Below are positions 16,894 to 25,045 of a stretch of 64,000 nt of DNA, piece after piece. The position numbers and the translations under genes were made by a program. Source of the stretch: Streptomyces sioyaensis (GTDB lineage: Bacteria; Actinomycetota; Actinomycetes; Streptomycetales; Streptomycetaceae); NCBI RefSeq assembly GCF_004122735.1, contig NZ_SDIF01000028.1, positions 1 through 64,000 of the forward strand, read 5' to 3'. The notes beneath the pieces are model-generated. The model ran no database searches. It saw nothing but the letters and a program-made list of their open reading frames with translations, and had not been told where the DNA came from. Position 1 is the first letter of the stretch. The number at the start of each line of letters is the position of its first letter.

Positions 16894-18171
16894 ATGCCCG
16901 TACGGCCTGCTGTCACGGAAGCGGAGCTGGAAGCTCACCTGCGCGGAATATGCTTCAAAACGGGGCCGCCGCGTCGTATCGGAGTCGAGATCGAGTGGCT
17001 GGTGCACGACGCGCGCAACCCCCGATGTCCGGTCGAACCGGCCCGGCTGCGCAGCGCGGTCACGACCCTGCGCGCACTCCCCCTCCGCTCCCTGCTGACC
17101 TTCGAACCGGGCGGCCAGCTGGAACTCAGCTCACCCGCCGCCACCTCCCTCACCGGCTGCATCGAGGCCGTCACCGCCGATCTCGCCCTGGTCCGCCCCG
17201 CCATGCGGGCGATGGGGCTGGGCATGGCCGGCCACGGCCACAATCCCTGGCACCGCCCGCAGCGGGTGCTGACCGAACCGCGCTACGACGCCATGGAGGC
17301 GTACTTCGACCGCTGGGGCTCCGCCGGGCGGTCGATGATGTGCGCCACCGCCTCCGTGCAGGTGTGTGTGGATGCCGGGTACGAGGAGCCCGGCCCGCTC
17401 GGGCACGGCCGGCGCTGGCTGCTGGCGCATCTGCTGGGTGCCGTACTGGCCGCGGCCTTCGCCAATTCACCGACCAGCGAGGGCTGCCCCACCGGGTACC
17501 GCACCACCCGCCAGGTCGTCTGGTCCCAGCTCGACCCGGCCCGTACGCTCGCCCCGCCGCAGGGGCCGGACCCGCGCGCCGCCTGGGTGCGCTACGTCAT
17601 GGACGCCCCGGTGATGTGCCTGCGCTCCGAGGGCGGCCCGTGGGACGCACCGGAAGGGCTCACGTTCCGGGAGTGGGTCCGGACCGGCGTGCCCCGGCCG
17701 CCCACCCAGGAGGATCTCGATTACCACGTCACCACGCTCTTCCCGCCCGTACGGCCGCGCGGCCATCTGGAGCTGCGCATGATCGACGCGCAGTCGGGCG
17801 AGGCCGGGTGGATCGTGCCGCTGGCCGTCACGGCCGCGCTGTTCGACGACCCGGAGGCCACGGAGAGTGCCTACCGCATCGTCAAGCCCCTTGCGGAGAC
17901 CGCCGGTTCACGGCCGGCGCCGCGCAATCCGCTGTGGCGGCGGGCCGCCCGCGGGGCGCTGACCGATCCGGAGCTGCACGCCGCGGCGGTGGCCTGTTTC
18001 GCCGCCGCGCAGGAGGCGCTGCCGCGGCTCGGCGCCTCGGCCGAGGTGTGCGCAGCGGTCGCGGAGTTCACCGCGCGCTATGTGGCGCGCGGCCGCTGCC
18101 CCGCGGACGACCATCTCGACTCCCTGTACGCCATGGAGGGCGACCTCACCGTTGGGAAGGACAGCCAGTGA
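16894..18171 (+). CDS. egtA: Ergothioneine pathway glutamate-cysteine ligase EgtA
   Basis: The product is 425 residues of the GCS2 glutamate-cysteine ligase family. Visible are RRIGVEIEWLVHD near residue 27 (metal/ATP site), TFEPGGQLELSSP around residue 70 and HLELRMIDAQSGEAGW near 290. EgtA makes gamma-glutamylcysteine, the sulfur donor for EgtB. It is first in egtABCD; its last bases overlap the egtB start (GTGA). The ribosome binding site AAGGGAGAGG precedes the ATG. Length and motifs match actinobacterial EgtA. Confidence 0.95.
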   Translation: MPVRPAVTEAELEAHLRGICFKTGPPRRIGVEIEWLVHDARNPRCPVEPARLRSAVTTLRALPLRSLLTFEPGGQLELSSPAATSLTGCIEAVTADLALVRPAMRAMGLGMAGHGHNPWHRPQRVLTEPRYDAMEAYFDRWGSAGRSMMCATASVQVCVDAGYEEPGPLGHGRRWLLAHLLGAVLAAAFANSPTSEGCPTGYRTTRQVVWSQLDPARTLAPPQGPDPRAAWVRYVMDAPVMCLRSEGGPWDAPEGLTFREWVRTGVPRPPTQEDLDYHVTTLFPPVRPRGHLELRMIDAQSGEAGWIVPLAVTAALFDDPEATESAYRIVKPLAETAGSRPAPRNPLWRRAARGALTDPELHAAAVACFAAAQEALPRLGASAEVCAAVAEFTARYVARGRCPADDHLDSLYAMEGDLTVGKDSQ

Positions 18172-19487
18172 CCATCGACCCCGAGCTCCTTCGTGAGCGG
18201 GCGGCCTCGGCGCTGCTGGCCGCCCGCGACCGCACCCGCCTGCTGACCACCTGCGTCGAGCACCCCGATCTCGTCGCCCAGCACTCCCCGCTGATGTCCC
18301 CGCTGGTGTGGGACCTGGCCCACATAGGCAACCAGGAGGAGCAGTGGCTGCTGCGCACCGTCGGCGGCCGTGACGCGCTGCGCCCCGACATCGACGCCGT
18401 CTACGACGCCTTCGAGCACCCCCGGGCGACCCGTCCCTCGCTGCCGCTGCTGGCACCGGACGAAGCGCACGGCTATGCCGCCGAGGTCCGCGGCCGGGTG
18501 CTGGACATCCTGGAGCGCACCCCGCTGCACGGCGGTCCGCTGCTGGACTCCGGCTTCGCCTTCGGCATGATCGCCCAGCACGAGCAGCAGCACGACGAGA
18601 CCATGCTCATCACCCACCAACTCCGCCGCGGTGCGGCCGTGCTCACCGCGCCCGAGCCGCCGCCCGCCACCGACGAGATCATTCCGGCCGAAGTCCTGGT
18701 CTCCGGCGGCCCGTTCACCATGGGCACCTCCACCGAGCCCTGGGCGCTGGACAACGAGCGGCCCGCCCACCACCGCCTGGTCCCCGCCTTCCTCATCGAC
18801 ACCACCCCGGTCAGCAACGGCGCCTACCAGCGCTTCATCGAGGCCGGCGGCTACGAGGACCCGCGCTGGTGGGACCCCGCGGGCTGGGCGCAGGTACAGG
18901 AACACGCGCTGCACGCCCCGCTGTTCTGGCAGCGGGACGGCGGCCAGTGGCTGCGCCGGAGGTTCGGGGTGACCGAGCCGGTGCCGCCGGACGAGCCGGT
19001 GCTGCACGTGAGCTGGTACGAGGCGGATGCCTACGCCCGCTGGGCGGGGCGGCGGCTGCCGTCCGAGGTCGAGTGGGAGAAGGCCGCCCGGTACGACCCG
19101 GCGACCGGCCGGGCCATGCGCTACCCCTGGGGCGACGAGGACCCCACGCCGGCCCACGCCAACCTCGGCCAGCGGCATCTGCGGCCCGCCCCCATCGGCA
19201 GCTACCCGGACGGGCAGTCACCGCTGGGCGTACGGCAGCTGATCGGCGATGTGTGGGAGTGGACGGCGAGCGACTTCCTGCCGTACCCGGGCTTCGCCGC
19301 GTTCCCCTACCGGGAGTACTCGGAGGTGTTCTTCGGCGACGAGTACAAGGTGCTGCGCGGCGGGTCGTTCGCGGTCGACCCGGTGGCCTGCCGGGGCACC
19401 TTCCGCAACTGGGACCTGCCGGTCCGCCGGCAGATCTTCTCCGGGTTCCGTACCGCCCGGGACGCCGACCCGGAGGCGGGCATATGA
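18168..19487 (+). CDS. egtB: Hercynine sulfoxide synthase EgtB
   Basis: The product is 439 residues. The N-terminal DinB-like helical domain supplies the non-haem iron ligands: His52 in WDLAHIGN and His138/His142 in AQHEQQHDE. The C-terminal formylglycine-generating-enzyme-like domain includes GGPFTMGTSTEPWALDNERP, RLPSEVEWEKAARY, DVWEWTASDF and KVLRGGSFAV. EgtB joins hercynine and gamma-glutamylcysteine with O2 to form the sulfoxide conjugate. The GTG overlaps the egtA stop by four bases, fixing the start; the long open frame reaching back into egtA is a shadow. Confidence 0.95.
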   Translation: MTIDPELLRERAASALLAARDRTRLLTTCVEHPDLVAQHSPLMSPLVWDLAHIGNQEEQWLLRTVGGRDALRPDIDAVYDAFEHPRATRPSLPLLAPDEAHGYAAEVRGRVLDILERTPLHGGPLLDSGFAFGMIAQHEQQHDETMLITHQLRRGAAVLTAPEPPPATDEIIPAEVLVSGGPFTMGTSTEPWALDNERPAHHRLVPAFLIDTTPVSNGAYQRFIEAGGYEDPRWWDPAGWAQVQEHALHAPLFWQRDGGQWLRRRFGVTEPVPPDEPVLHVSWYEADAYARWAGRRLPSEVEWEKAARYDPATGRAMRYPWGDEDPTPAHANLGQRHLRPAPIGSYPDGQSPLGVRQLIGDVWEWTASDFLPYPGFAAFPYREYSEVFFGDEYKVLRGGSFAVDPVACRGTFRNWDLPVRRQIFSGFRTARDADPEAGI

Positions 19488-19524
19488 GGCCCGCGGCCCG
19501 TCCGGCCCGGGAGGTCATCGCCTG

Positions 19525-20280
19525 ATGTGCCGTCATCTTGCGTACCTGGGACCGGAGATACCCTTCGGGCAGCTGGTGCTGGCTCCGCCGCACAGCCTCT
19601 TCCGGCAGTCGTGGGCACCGCGCCAGCAGCGGCACGGCACGGTCAACGCGGACGGCTTCGGCGTCGGCTGGTACGCGCCGGACGACCCGGTGCCCGCCCG
19701 CTACCGGCGGGCCGGGCCGATCTGGGGCGACGAGCTGCTGCCGGACCTGGGCCGGGTGGTGCGCACGGGCGCGCTGCTCGCCGCCGTCCGGGACGCCACG
19801 GTCGCCGGTGCGGACGCCGAGGCCGCGGCCGCGCCGTACGCCGCCGGGCGCCATCTGTTCAGCCACAACGGCGCGGTGACCGGCTGGCCGGACTCGCTCG
19901 CCCCGCTGGCCGCGGAGCTGCCGACAGCGGAGCTGCTGCGGCTGCCGGCCCGCTGCGACGCGGCGTTCCTCTGGGCGCTGGTCCGGCACCGGCTGGAGCG
20001 CGGTGACGAGCTCGGCGAGGCGCTGGCCGGCACCGTCACGGCCGTCGCCGGGGCCGCCCCGGGCTCCCGGCTCAATCTGCTGCTCACCGACGGCACCACC
20101 ATCGCCGCCACCACCTGGGGCGACACGCTCTACCACCTGGCCGTCCCCGGTGGCGGCACGGCCGTCGCCTCCGAACCGTACGACGATTCCCCCCACTGGA
20201 CCGAGGTCCCGGACCGCACCCTGCTGCGCGCCACCCGGACCGAGGTCCACCTCACCCCGCTCAAGGAGCCCGTGACGTGA
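19525..20280 (+). CDS. egtC: Gamma-glutamyl-hercynylcysteine sulfoxide hydrolase EgtC
   Basis: The product is 251 residues, a class II glutamine-amidotransferase fold (Ntn hydrolase). Cys2 follows the initiator Met in MCRHLAYLGP and is the expected nucleophile; NADGFGVGWY and FSHNGAVTGW are the conserved substrate-binding stretches. EgtC removes the glutamyl group from the EgtB product. The ATG lies 37 bases after egtB, and egtC ends with a GTGA overlap on egtD. Confidence 0.95.
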   Translation: MCRHLAYLGPEIPFGQLVLAPPHSLFRQSWAPRQQRHGTVNADGFGVGWYAPDDPVPARYRRAGPIWGDELLPDLGRVVRTGALLAAVRDATVAGADAEAAAAPYAAGRHLFSHNGAVTGWPDSLAPLAAELPTAELLRLPARCDAAFLWALVRHRLERGDELGEALAGTVTAVAGAAPGSRLNLLLTDGTTIAATTWGDTLYHLAVPGGGTAVASEPYDDSPHWTEVPDRTLLRATRTEVHLTPLKEPVT

Positions 20281-21239
20281 GCCCGCTCAGCATCACCCGC
20301 ACCCTCCCTGCCGACGCCACCGCGGCCGCGCTGCGCACCGATGTCACGCAGGGGCTGTCCCGCACTCCCAAGCAGCTGCCGCCCAAGTGGTTCTACGACG
20401 CCCGCGGCAGCGAGCTGTTCGAGGACATCACCAAGCTGCCCGACTACTACCCGACCCGGGCCGAGCGGGAGATCCTGCTCACCCGCGCCGACCACATCGC
20501 CGCCGCCACCCAGGCCCGCACGCTGGTCGAGCTGGGCTCCGGCTCGTCCGACAAGACCCGCCATCTCATCGGTGCGCTCGGCTCGCTGCACACCTATGTG
20601 CCCATCGACGTCAGCGAATCCGCGCTGGCCGCGGCGGGCGAGGCGCTGCTGACCGAGCATCCCGGGCTCACCGTGCACGCGCTGGTCGCCGACTTCCAGC
20701 GGGGCATCGAGCTCCCCGCCACTCCCGGCCCGCGGCTGCTCGCCTTCCTCGGCGGCACCCTCGGGAATCTGCTGCCGGACGAGCGCGCGGCCTTCCTGCG
20801 CTCGGTGCACGACATGCTGTCCCCGGGCGATGCCCTGCTGCTCGGCACCGACCTGGTCAAGGACGAGGCCACCCTGGTGGCCGCCTATGACGATCCGCAG
20901 CGGGTGACGGCCGCGTTCAACAAGAACGTCCTGGAGGTCATCAACCGCGAGCTGGGCGGCGACTTCGATCCGGCGGACTTCGACCATGTCGCCGTGTGGG
21001 ACGCCCGGCAGGAGTGGATCGAGATGCGGCTGCGGGCCCGCAAGGACCTGACCGTGAAGATCCCCGGCGTGGACCTCGCGGTGACCTTCGCCGCGGGCGA
21101 GGAGCTGCGGACCGAGGTCTCGGCCAAGTTCCGCCAGGAGGGTGTGCGCAAGGAACTCGCCGCGGCCGGGCTGGAGTTGAACAGCTGGTGGACGGACAGC
21201 GCGGACCGCTTCGCGCTGTCGCTGGCCTTCCGCGTCTGA
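20277..21239 (+). CDS. egtD: Histidine N-alpha-methyltransferase EgtD
   Basis: The product is 320 residues. Motifs include PPKWFYDARGSELFEDITKL, DYYPTRAEREIL, the SAM-binding ELGSGSSDKTRHLI and FLGGTLGNLLPDERAAFL. EgtD trimethylates histidine to hercynine using S-adenosylmethionine and is the committed step of the pathway. It begins with a four-base overlap on egtC. No egtE (the PLP lyase that finishes ergothioneine) follows; the operon ends at a hairpin 12 bases downstream. Confidence 0.95.
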   Translation: MSPLSITRTLPADATAAALRTDVTQGLSRTPKQLPPKWFYDARGSELFEDITKLPDYYPTRAEREILLTRADHIAAATQARTLVELGSGSSDKTRHLIGALGSLHTYVPIDVSESALAAAGEALLTEHPGLTVHALVADFQRGIELPATPGPRLLAFLGGTLGNLLPDERAAFLRSVHDMLSPGDALLLGTDLVKDEATLVAAYDDPQRVTAAFNKNVLEVINRELGGDFDPADFDHVAVWDARQEWIEMRLRARKDLTVKIPGVDLAVTFAAGEELRTEVSAKFRQEGVRKELAAAGLELNSWWTDSADRFALSLAFRV

Positions 21240-21251
21240 GCCCCGTCCCTG

Positions 21252-21287
21252 CCCGGCCGGCGCGACCGAACGGGTCCGCCGGCCGGG
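21252..21287 (+). terminator. Terminator hairpin of the egt operon
   Basis: CCCGGCCGGCG (21252-21262) and its exact inverse CGCCGGCCGGG (21277-21287) form an 11-bp stem with a 14-base loop directly after egtD. Confidence 0.65.
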
Positions 21288-21386
21288 TGTCATGTCCACG
21301 GTCGATGTGGTTCGATGCCCCGATCGCGCTTCGCACCGGAGCGTCCGGTGCGGGGGCACGCAGACTCGACGGACAGGGGACGCGGC

Positions 21387-22316
21387 ATGGGGCTGGGACT
21401 GGATCGGCGGGGTTTCCTCAGGGGCGCGGCCGGGCTGTCGGCCGCCGGGGTGCTGACGGGCATCGGCAGCGGGCAGTTCACGGCCGGCGCGGCCCCACGG
21501 CGGGCCCGTGCCCTGTCCGCACAGGACTGGATGTCGGCGCTCGGCGACGGCACCCCCGTGCAGCGGCTGACGATCCCCGGCACCCATGACTCCGGTGCCC
21601 GGATCGGCGGCCCCTGGGTCGCCTGCCAGAACACCCCCGTTGATGCCCAACTCGCCTCCGGAATCCGCTTTCTGGACGTCCGCTGCCGGGCCATCGACGG
21701 CGTCTTCGCCATTCATCACGGCGCGTTCTACCAGCAGCTGATGTTCGGCGATGTGCTCAACGCCTGCCGGTCGTTCCTCCGGGCGCACCCCTCCGAGACG
21801 GTGCTGATGCGGGTCAAGCAGGAGTACTCGGAGGTCTCCGCCGACGAGTTCCGCCGGATCTTCGTCAGCTACCTGGACGACAAGGGCTACCGTCCGCTGT
21901 TCCGGCTGGACGGCGATCTGCCGACGCTGGGCGGGGCCCGCGGCAGGGTCGTCCTGCTGGCGGACTCCGACGGCCTCGGCGGCGTCCGGTACGCCGATCC
22001 GGCGCTCTTCGACATCCAGGACGACTACATGGCGGAGCCGTTCGGGAAGTACCCGAAGATCGAGGCGCAGTTCCGCAAGGCCGTCACCCAGCCGGGCAAG
22101 CTCTTCGTCAACTACGTCAGCACCTCCGCCTGGCTCCCGCCCCGCTCCAACGCGGACCGCCTCAACCCGCAGGTCGAACGGCTGCTGACGGGCTCGGAGG
22201 GCAGCCGCTGGACCGGCCTGGGCATCGTCCCGATGGACTTCCCGAACGAGGTCGGGCTGGCCGGGACGCTGATCGCGCACAACCTCGCCGGGCAGGGGGT
22301 ACGGCTCGTCCGCTGA
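21387..22316 (+). CDS. Tat-exported PI-PLC-type phosphodiesterase
   Basis: The product is 309 residues. It starts with a twin-arginine signal (DRRGFLRGAAGLSAAG), and AGA near residue 32 is a possible cleavage site. The PLC-like TIM-barrel motifs are present: TIPGTHDSGA with the first catalytic His, FLDVRCR, and VFAIHHGAF with the second His. Bacterial PI-PLCs cleave phosphatidylinositol or related inositol lipids outside the cell. An AGGGGA sits a few bases before the ATG at 21387. The protein is a single domain and of normal length. Substrate is predicted from family only. Confidence 0.9.
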   Translation: MGLGLDRRGFLRGAAGLSAAGVLTGIGSGQFTAGAAPRRARALSAQDWMSALGDGTPVQRLTIPGTHDSGARIGGPWVACQNTPVDAQLASGIRFLDVRCRAIDGVFAIHHGAFYQQLMFGDVLNACRSFLRAHPSETVLMRVKQEYSEVSADEFRRIFVSYLDDKGYRPLFRLDGDLPTLGGARGRVVLLADSDGLGGVRYADPALFDIQDDYMAEPFGKYPKIEAQFRKAVTQPGKLFVNYVSTSAWLPPRSNADRLNPQVERLLTGSEGSRWTGLGIVPMDFPNEVGLAGTLIAHNLAGQGVRLVR

Positions 22317-22576
22317 GCGGGTCGCGTGGGCCGCGTGGCGCGCTTGCCGGGCGGGGTGCGTAGGCCCGCGAGGAGCGACCCCGGGCATCGGTGCGGGGCA
22401 CCGCCACGAGTTCACCCGACCGGCCTAACGGGACCGGTCCGTAGCGCGCCGTCCTCCCCCGTGGCACGAACCGGCCATCTGGCCCACCGGGCACCGGAGG
22501 TGACGGGTGTTCCGATGCGGTGTGCGCGTGATTTCCCCCTATGGCACCAGGGATTCGCCCAGGTGAGCCAACCGTG

Positions 22577-22604
22577 TCACCCAGCCCTGCATCAGACTGG
22601 GTGA
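22577..22604 (+). promoter_or_regulatory. Inverted repeat abutting a start codon
   Basis: TCACCCAG (22577-22584) and CTGGGTGA (22597-22604) are perfect inverse arms with a 12-base spacer, ending one base before the ATG at 22606. A second, nested GGTGA/TCACC pairing starts at 22562. It may be an operator over the transcription start or an mRNA hairpin that hides the start. Confidence 0.45.
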
Positions 22605-22605
22605 A

Positions 22606-23799
22606 ATGTCTGGTTCCGGTGCCGCCCCCGCGTCCGACGGGGTGACACCGGCTGATGTGGGGAGGCGGCGGCTGGTGGCGACGAGCGAACGCGGGACCGC
22701 GCCGGCGGACAGCGCCGGGCGGGCGGACGAGAGCGCCGGAGCACCGGCGGCCCCCGACTGCCCGGGTCCCGGCGGGCTGCCGTGCACGGGGCGCGGCCGG
22801 CCCGGCGTTCCGCTGCGGACGACCCTGGCGCTCGGGGTGGTGGCGATCGTGGTGGGCAGCACCGCTCTGGTGCTGAGCTCCTCGTCGCGCGATCCGTACC
22901 TGGCCGCCGGGGACCCCGCCACCGGTACCTACCTCGCCCCTTCGGTCGAGGGGGACCGGGCCGCCGCAGCCGTGCTCGCCGGGCCCTACGTGGAGCGGCC
23001 GGGGCCGCTGGTGCCGGCCCGGAGCAACCGTGCCACGGCGGCCACGTCGTCGGTGTCCCGGCCGCTGATGGCGGCCCCGACGGAACCCGCTCCGGCGGTC
23101 GGCGCGCTCTTCTCCCCCGACGAGGACGGCAGTCCGGTCCACCACTGCACGGCCAGCGTGGTGCACTCCCCGGCGGGTGACCTGGTCGTCACCGCGGCGC
23201 ACTGTGTGCACGACGACGGCTTCCGTACCCGGCTGGTGTTCGCGCCCGGTCTGCACGACGGGGTGGCGCCGTACGGGCTGTGGGTGCCCAGCCGGATCGA
23301 TGTCGACCCGCGCTGGATCAGCAGCCGGGACCCGGACCACGACGTGGCGTTCCTGCGGGTGCGCAGGGCGGGCCGGGGCGGCGGCCGGATCGAGGACGTC
23401 ACGGGTGCCGAACGGCTCCGCTTCGACGCACCGCCCGGGCGCCCGGCGCAGCTGACCGGCTATCCCGAGGACCGGGACAGACCGGTCAGCTGCCGGCACA
23501 CGGCGGACCTGCAGAGCGCCACCCAACTCCGGTTCGCCTGCCCGGGGTTCCCCAACGGGACGAGCGGCGGGCCGATGCTCACCGACCTCGACCCGGCCAC
23601 CGGCACCGGATCGCTGATCGGCGTGATAGGCGGTCTCGACGAGGGCGGTGACGACCTCGTCTCGTACAGCAGCCGGTTCGGTGCGGAGGTGGCCGCGCTC
23701 TACCGGCGGGCGACCGCCGGGCCGGCCACGAAGGCGGCCCGGCCCGGCTCCGGGACCGAGGCCCTCGGCCTCACGCCCCGCGCGGCACCACGGTCTTGA
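22606..23799 (+). CDS. Membrane-anchored trypsin-like serine protease
   Basis: The product is up to 397 residues. After a disordered cytoplasmic stretch of about 70 residues comes one transmembrane helix (TTLALGVVAIVVGSTALVL), then an extracytoplasmic trypsin-like domain: VVTAAHC carries the His, DHDVAFLRV the Asp, and PNGTSGGPM the Ser. Such proteins cleave external or envelope proteins in actinobacteria. There is no ribosome binding site before the ATG at 22606, because an inverted repeat fills that position, so translation may be leaderless or begin further in. Its 3' end overlaps the convergent PLC gene by 29 bases. Confidence 0.85.
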   Translation: MSGSGAAPASDGVTPADVGRRRLVATSERGTAPADSAGRADESAGAPAAPDCPGPGGLPCTGRGRPGVPLRTTLALGVVAIVVGSTALVLSSSSRDPYLAAGDPATGTYLAPSVEGDRAAAAVLAGPYVERPGPLVPARSNRATAATSSVSRPLMAAPTEPAPAVGALFSPDEDGSPVHHCTASVVHSPAGDLVVTAAHCVHDDGFRTRLVFAPGLHDGVAPYGLWVPSRIDVDPRWISSRDPDHDVAFLRVRRAGRGGGRIEDVTGAERLRFDAPPGRPAQLTGYPEDRDRPVSCRHTADLQSATQLRFACPGFPNGTSGGPMLTDLDPATGTGSLIGVIGGLDEGGDDLVSYSSRFGAEVAALYRRATAGPATKAARPGSGTEALGLTPRAAPRS

Positions 23800-24805
23800 G
23801 GACGGACGGCAGCGGATACCAGTCGTCGGTGGCGATGCTCGCGTGCGCCGAGGCGAGCTGACGGACCCGGGCCAGGGCCTGCGCCTCGGTCGGGCGGGTG
23901 CCGTCGATGACCGGCGGCACGTTGTGGGCGTCGGTCATGATGAGCAGGTAGTGGCGGGTGTCGTACCAGGCGGTGTCGATACTGCCGTTCAGATAGGTCG
24001 CGGCGTCCCCGTCGAAGGCCACGAACCAGGGGCGCAGTGACCGGTCGGCGTAGCGCTCGCGGGGGTCGCCGGCGGCCGCGCCGTGCACGGCGGGGAACGC
24101 CGTGGACTGCGCCAGCTTCCCCTGCGCCGCAAGGTCCTTGAGGTGTCCGGCGTACTCCACGTCCGTCCACAGCTTGTCGAACGGGTTCTTCTCCTCGACC
24201 GTGCCCGGTATCAGCTCGAACAGGAACTTGCCGGCCAGGTCGGCGCGGGCGGGCCAGCCGCCGGCCCGCACCGCCTCGTCCGGGGTGGCGTGCCCGGCGG
24301 TGAGGTCGCCGGGGCCGTAGACCGCATCGCCCAGCTTCTGCCGCACCAGCGCGTCGAACTCGGCGGGGCCGCGGCCGCCCTTGGCGTTGAAGCCGTCCTT
24401 CATCTCGACCTTGAGCAGGATCGGACGGTGGCCGGGGTGGGCGTCGTGCCAGGCCTTCATGTCGGCGAGGCAGCCGGCGAAGTCCTGGTTGCGGCCCTTG
24501 GTGCGCAGCTGCGCGGCGTTGGCGGCGCCCTCGCAGTTGTTGTTGTTCCCGAGCGGGTTGGTGTGCGAGACCCGCCAGGACCTGCCCAGGCCGTTCGTCC
24601 AGAGGTCGAGTTCGAGCAGAGCCGCGCCGGAGTCCAGGGCGTCCGCGAAGTAGGGGTACTTCTCCTTGTCGTAGGCGTTGTGCACGCCCACGGACGTGCT
24701 GGTGCCGTAGGTCGTACCGGCCGGCTCGGCACCGGCCGGACCGGTCATCGTGAGCACCGCCGCCGCCGCGACGGCGACCGTTCCCACACGCCGCTTCCCG
24801 TTCAT
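23771..24805 (-). CDS. Secreted calcium-dependent PLC-like phosphodiesterase
   Basis: The product is 344 residues with a Sec signal peptide (residues 1-26, ending GPAGA). It belongs to the PLC-like phosphodiesterase superfamily, Ca2+-dependent phosphoinositide branch: SVGVHNAYDKEKYPYF holds the first candidate His, LLELDLW acidic metal ligands, WRVSHTNPLG the second His, and ILLKVEMKDGF a further acidic strand. These enzymes cleave phosphoinositides extracellularly. The ATG at 24805 has GGGGAA upstream; the longer open frame precedes the signal peptide. It is convergent with the serine protease gene. Confidence 0.85.
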   Translation of the reverse strand: MNGKRRVGTVAVAAAAVLTMTGPAGAEPAGTTYGTSTSVGVHNAYDKEKYPYFADALDSGAALLELDLWTNGLGRSWRVSHTNPLGNNNNCEGAANAAQLRTKGRNQDFAGCLADMKAWHDAHPGHRPILLKVEMKDGFNAKGGRGPAEFDALVRQKLGDAVYGPGDLTAGHATPDEAVRAGGWPARADLAGKFLFELIPGTVEEKNPFDKLWTDVEYAGHLKDLAAQGKLAQSTAFPAVHGAAAGDPRERYADRSLRPWFVAFDGDAATYLNGSIDTAWYDTRHYLLIMTDAHNVPPVIDGTRPTEAQALARVRQLASAHASIATDDWYPLPSVLKTVVPRGA

Positions 24806-25045
24806 GTTCCCCGCTTTCCTGAGGTCATCGGCCGTCCGGCACCGGTCCGGAGGCCGCTCGTCCGGTCGGTCACCCGGACGATCGGGCAGCAGCGTACGGG
24901 AGTTGGGGACGGAAGGGACCCCGGAGAAGGGGGAAGAGCGGAGGAACGGTCGGTGCCGGCGGAGCGGGAGCGGCCGGTCAACGGGGAGAGGATTCCCCCC
25001 GGTTGCCGGCACCCTCTTCCGCGCGGCCGGCACCTCCCGGGCGCC

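Noticed and set aside
18078..19178. Minus-strand frame opposite egtB
   Set aside because: No family features, and egtB on the plus strand has all iron ligands and domain motifs.
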